Under the pieces are notes generated by a model that was not told where the DNA came from, did not search any database, and saw nothing but the letters and a program-made list of their open reading frames with translations. Made by a program: the position numbers and the translations under genes. Source: Sebastes aleutianus (Eukaryota > Chordata > Actinopteri > Perciformes > Sebastidae). Taken from it: 64,000 nt of DNA. Location of the stretch: the NCBI GenBank assembly GCA_916700875.1, contig CAKAKS010000068.1, positions 28,554,753-28,618,752 on the forward strand, read 5' to 3'. Position 1 is the stretch's first letter; every line of letters starts with the position of its first letter. Shown here one piece after another: positions 61,118 to 64,000 of the stretch.

Positions 61118-62067
61118 ATTTTGCATGATTAATATGTTGTCAAAGCACTCCTGTGCAGCCAATATCATCATGCATCTTTGGCCTACACAACCAGCTCCCA
61201 GTAGACCACTTACACACCACAACACTGACAATAACCTGATATTATCAGGTGAAATTTCATTCATTCATTCATTCATTCATTAAGTCATTCATTCATTCAT
61301 GCATTCATTCATTCTCACTGTGCAATATCATTTTCCACTTGTGCAATTTTTGTTAATAGTCTGTTTATTGTCAATACTGTATGTACTGCTCCTATTTTTA
61401 TACTTTTATTTGCATGATTAATATGTTGTCAAAGCACTCCTGTACAGCCTATATAATCATGCATCCCAGTAGACCACTTACACACCAAAAAACTGTCAAT
61501 AACCTGATATTTTCAGGTGGACTATCAGTCATTCATTAATTCATTCATTCATTCATTCTCACTGTGCAATATCAGTTTCCACTTGTGCAATTTTGTTGAT
61601 AGTCTGTTTATTGTCAATACTGTATATACTGCTCCTATTTTTATACTTTTATTTGCATGATTAAATATGTTGTCAAAGCACTCCTGTACAGCCTTTATCA
61701 TCATGCATCTTTGGCCTACACAACCAGCACTGCTCCCAGTAAACCACTTACACACCAAAAAACTGACAATAACCTGATATTTTCAGGTGGAATTTCATTC
61801 ATTAATTCATTTTCACTGTGCAATATCATTTTCCACTTGTGCAATTTTGTTAATAATCTGTTTATTGTCAATACTGTATATACTGCTCCTATTTTTATAC
61901 TTCTTTCTATTTAAATGGTTCATATTTTTTTTACACTTTGTTTAGCTCTTTGTTTTACTGTTTTAGCTGATGCATATTGTTTTTTGCACTATCCCCTTTG
62001 CTGCTGTACACTGCAAATTTCCCCACTTCAGGACTAATAAAGGAATATCTTATCTTATCTTATCTTA
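61118..62067 (+). repeat. Tandem 3' ends of a LINE in bace1 intron 1
   Basis: A unit starting TTTGCATGATTAATATGTTG is repeated three times (about 61118, 61408, 61650), each with an ATTC microsatellite and ending CTGCTCCTATTTTTATACTT. It is followed by GCACTATCCCCTTTGCTGCTG, CTAATAAAGGAATA and a TCTTA tail (62046-62066), the usual 3' end of a fish LINE. No reverse transcriptase remains. Confidence 0.65.
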
Positions 62068-62225
62068 CACACTATCATCACAAAAACTAATGAATTGAGA
62101 CGAAGTACACACACAAAAAACACACAAATATGGAATGCAAAATTAAAGAAAGTTGATGGAAAAGTACTTCAAATATAGGCTACTGTCCAATACTGTTGAT
62201 GGCCCTGCAATGACAGATGGCCCAT

Positions 62226-62249
62226 GTGTGTGTGTGTGTGTGTGTGTGA
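62226..62249. repeat. GT microsatellite
   Basis: About 12 GT units in bace1 intron 1; a purine-rich GA stretch (62360-62605) follows. Confidence 0.9.
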
Positions 62250-62831
62250 TGTGAGAGAAAGGACCGAATGATACAGACAGATAATGGAACCATTAATTCT
62301 GCAGAGTGAGGAGTGCCAGCTGGGTGCAGCTGCGGTGTACAGGCTGGCACGCAGAGGGCGATGGATAGAGGAAGGGAGAGAAAGTGATGAGGTGGTAGAA
62401 GAGGAGAAGAAGAAGAAGAAGATGAGAGCGGGAGGGAGTGAAAAAAAAGAAATGAATCAAACGACAAGAGAGAGAGATGGAGACGAGGGACAAGGATTGA
62501 ATGAAAGAAGAAGAGAGAGAGAAAGTGTGTGAGAGAGAAGGAGTTTGAGAGAAAAGGAGGGAAACAAATGGAAAGAGGGAGATAAGAGAGAGATGATGAG
62601 GGATAGATGGAGGGTGCTAAGTAGGGCTGCGGTCAAAAAGTCTTTTTTTGCTGAGGAAGGTTCCTAACTGAGTGAAATGACCCGGAAGTATCTGGTAGCA
62701 GCCATGATAAGAGCTGGTTGAATTCTCTAAAGGCTAAGGATAAGTGCTTCAATGCTTCCTTTCTTATCTCTTTTAGCATAGGATACACTGGACCATCCAT
62801 TATGAAGAGAAAGGAGATAATGGTATATTAA

Positions 62832-63518
62832 AGTGGCAGTAGGCAGTATATTTTTTGGCATCATTGGCAAAAATTCCATAATAACCTTTCAGCATATTGT
62901 AATTCAAATGTTCTGAGAGATAACTAGACTTCTGCTCCTCCTCATGGCTCTGTTTACAGGCTTTAGAAAAAACTAGCCCGTGGCGGGAGACTTTGACCAA
63001 TCACAGGTCATTTCAGAGAGAGAGCGTTCCTATTGGCTGTGCTCCGGTCATGTGACCGGAAATTGGCATTCCTTCAAGTCATCTCAACCTGATCTCAACA
63101 TCCCGGGTCACAAACTTTGTGACCCGGGATGTTGAGATCAGGTTGAGATGACAGCTAAACATTACACTACAAGAAGTTTCTGAAAACATTTTAGGCGAGA
63201 AATAGGCATTAACGTAACATAATATTGATTCATATTTGATCAGCGCTGCCTAGTTTGACCGTTTGGTCGGAGTTCGCAAGTGATTGACAGCTGGCTCTCA
63301 TAGACAGCAGATGGACAGCAGACCTCAGATCAGCTCTTACTGCTTGTTTTCCTCCGGTCTGTGCAATCTTGCAGATGCCGTTAGGAGCACCGGAGGACAC
63401 AGAGGCACATGGTTTCTTTCAGGTTACCTGTTTCATGAACTACTGTCACGATATAGCGACCGTTTTATAAAAATAACTTTTTCTAATCATATTTGCTCCT
63501 ATTGCGCCTACTTCAGCT
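62832..63518. mobile_element. TTAA-flanked MITE containing a 75-bp palindrome
   Basis: TTAA at 62828-62831 and 63519-63522; ends AGTGGCAGTAGGCAG and GCGCCTACTTCAGCT. The interior includes a perfect palindrome at 63078-63152 and a short open frame (63284-63679) that runs out of the element and is not a gene. Confidence 0.8.
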
Positions 63519-63589
63519 TTAATGTTTTTTTTTTTTTTTTACTTGCCCCTATACAAATTGTTTTATTTATTAGTGGTTATCAAATAACA

Positions 63590-63742
63590 ACAGTGAACTT
63601 ATTATTTTGTTATTTTATTTTGAATTCTTTAAAAGTTACCAGAATGCAGAAAACAAAGTCAGTGAAACTCTATTTTTGATCCCTCTCTTTGGTTTTGAAA
63701 TCCTCCCTTTTTTTATGGTCTCAAGGTCGTCGAGTATGCCTT
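63590..63742. mobile_element. Right half of a CATACTTGCC-type hAT MITE
   Basis: Resembles 28490-28649 (TTATTATTTTGTTATTTT, TTTGGTTTTGAAATCCTCCC, GGTCTCAAGGT). The left half is missing or too diverged. Confidence 0.6.
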
Positions 63743-64000
63743 TAGCACAGTGAAAAACAGCAGTTCACAGACTTGTGTATTATATAACCAGCAGAAAAGT
63801 GCTGCTCAAGGGTCTTTGACCATCTCATTCATTAAAATGACCAGTCAGGATATCCATGTCCATAACAACACACTGATTTGCAGGCCTTTAATAAGTCTTA
63901 AGATATCTTGAATCAAATTATCTGAATGTATTTCTTTCTTTAAAAGCCCCATGCATCTAGATAAATAAAGCTTTATGTAAAATGATTTATCAGTCGCTGC

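Noticed and set aside
63284..63679. 131-codon plus-strand open frame
   Set aside because: Runs across the end of a TTAA MITE into a poly-T tract and a second repeat; no protein character.

Overview
This 64 kb window is vertebrate nuclear DNA, almost certainly from a ray-finned (teleost, probably spiny-rayed) fish. The genes are split into many short exons with GT-AG introns, and the proteins match vertebrate SIDT2, CEP164, apolipoprotein A-I, a T-box factor of the Tbx1/Tbx10 type and BACE1. The introns and spacers hold many non-autonomous DNA transposons (hAT-like with 8-bp target duplications, others flanked by TTAA), LINE 3' fragments and CA/GT microsatellites typical of fish. All exon models were read by hand from splice sites, reading frame and remembered protein families; no alignment was run. 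Layout: 1-17.6 kb is sidt2 on the + strand, 27 coding exons, 871 codons plus stop, complete from a promoter with tandem CRE-like sites to a poly(A) signal. 18.2-36.6 kb is cep164 on the - strand, tail-to-tail with sidt2, 27 coding exons, 1641 residues. 36.7-47.1 kb has no gene I can support; it holds a large foldback element, a TTAA-flanked element and older repeats. 47.1-49.2 kb is apoa1 (+), a compact gene with TATA box, signal peptide and 22-residue helical repeats. 49.4-51.6 kb is an inverted pair of hAT-like elements around a long CA repeat. 52.2-56.9 kb is a compact, divergent Tbx1/10-type gene (+, 8 exons, 324 residues). 57.5-60.3 kb is a 1.4 kb minisatellite followed by a truncated L1-type LINE with a TTAA element nested in it. 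60.4-61.1 kb is the GC-rich 5' region and first coding exon of bace1 (+); its other exons lie beyond the window. sidt2, cep164, apoa1 and bace1 belong to a block that is also linked on human 11q23, but the T-box gene is not part of the human block and apoa1 sits in a different place. The five genes do not form a pathway: RNA/lysosome transport (sidt2), basal-body distal appendage (cep164), lipoprotein (apoa1), transcription factor (tbx), aspartyl protease (bace1). The most interesting signals are regulatory and structural. A hAT element inserted across the 5' splice site of T-box exon 3, so its target duplication carries two copies of the donor. Several exons have TG microsatellites as their 3' splice-site tract, including an in-frame cep164 exon enclosed between complementary TG and CA repeats. 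Two related elements each preserve the empty site of an insertion carried by the other.
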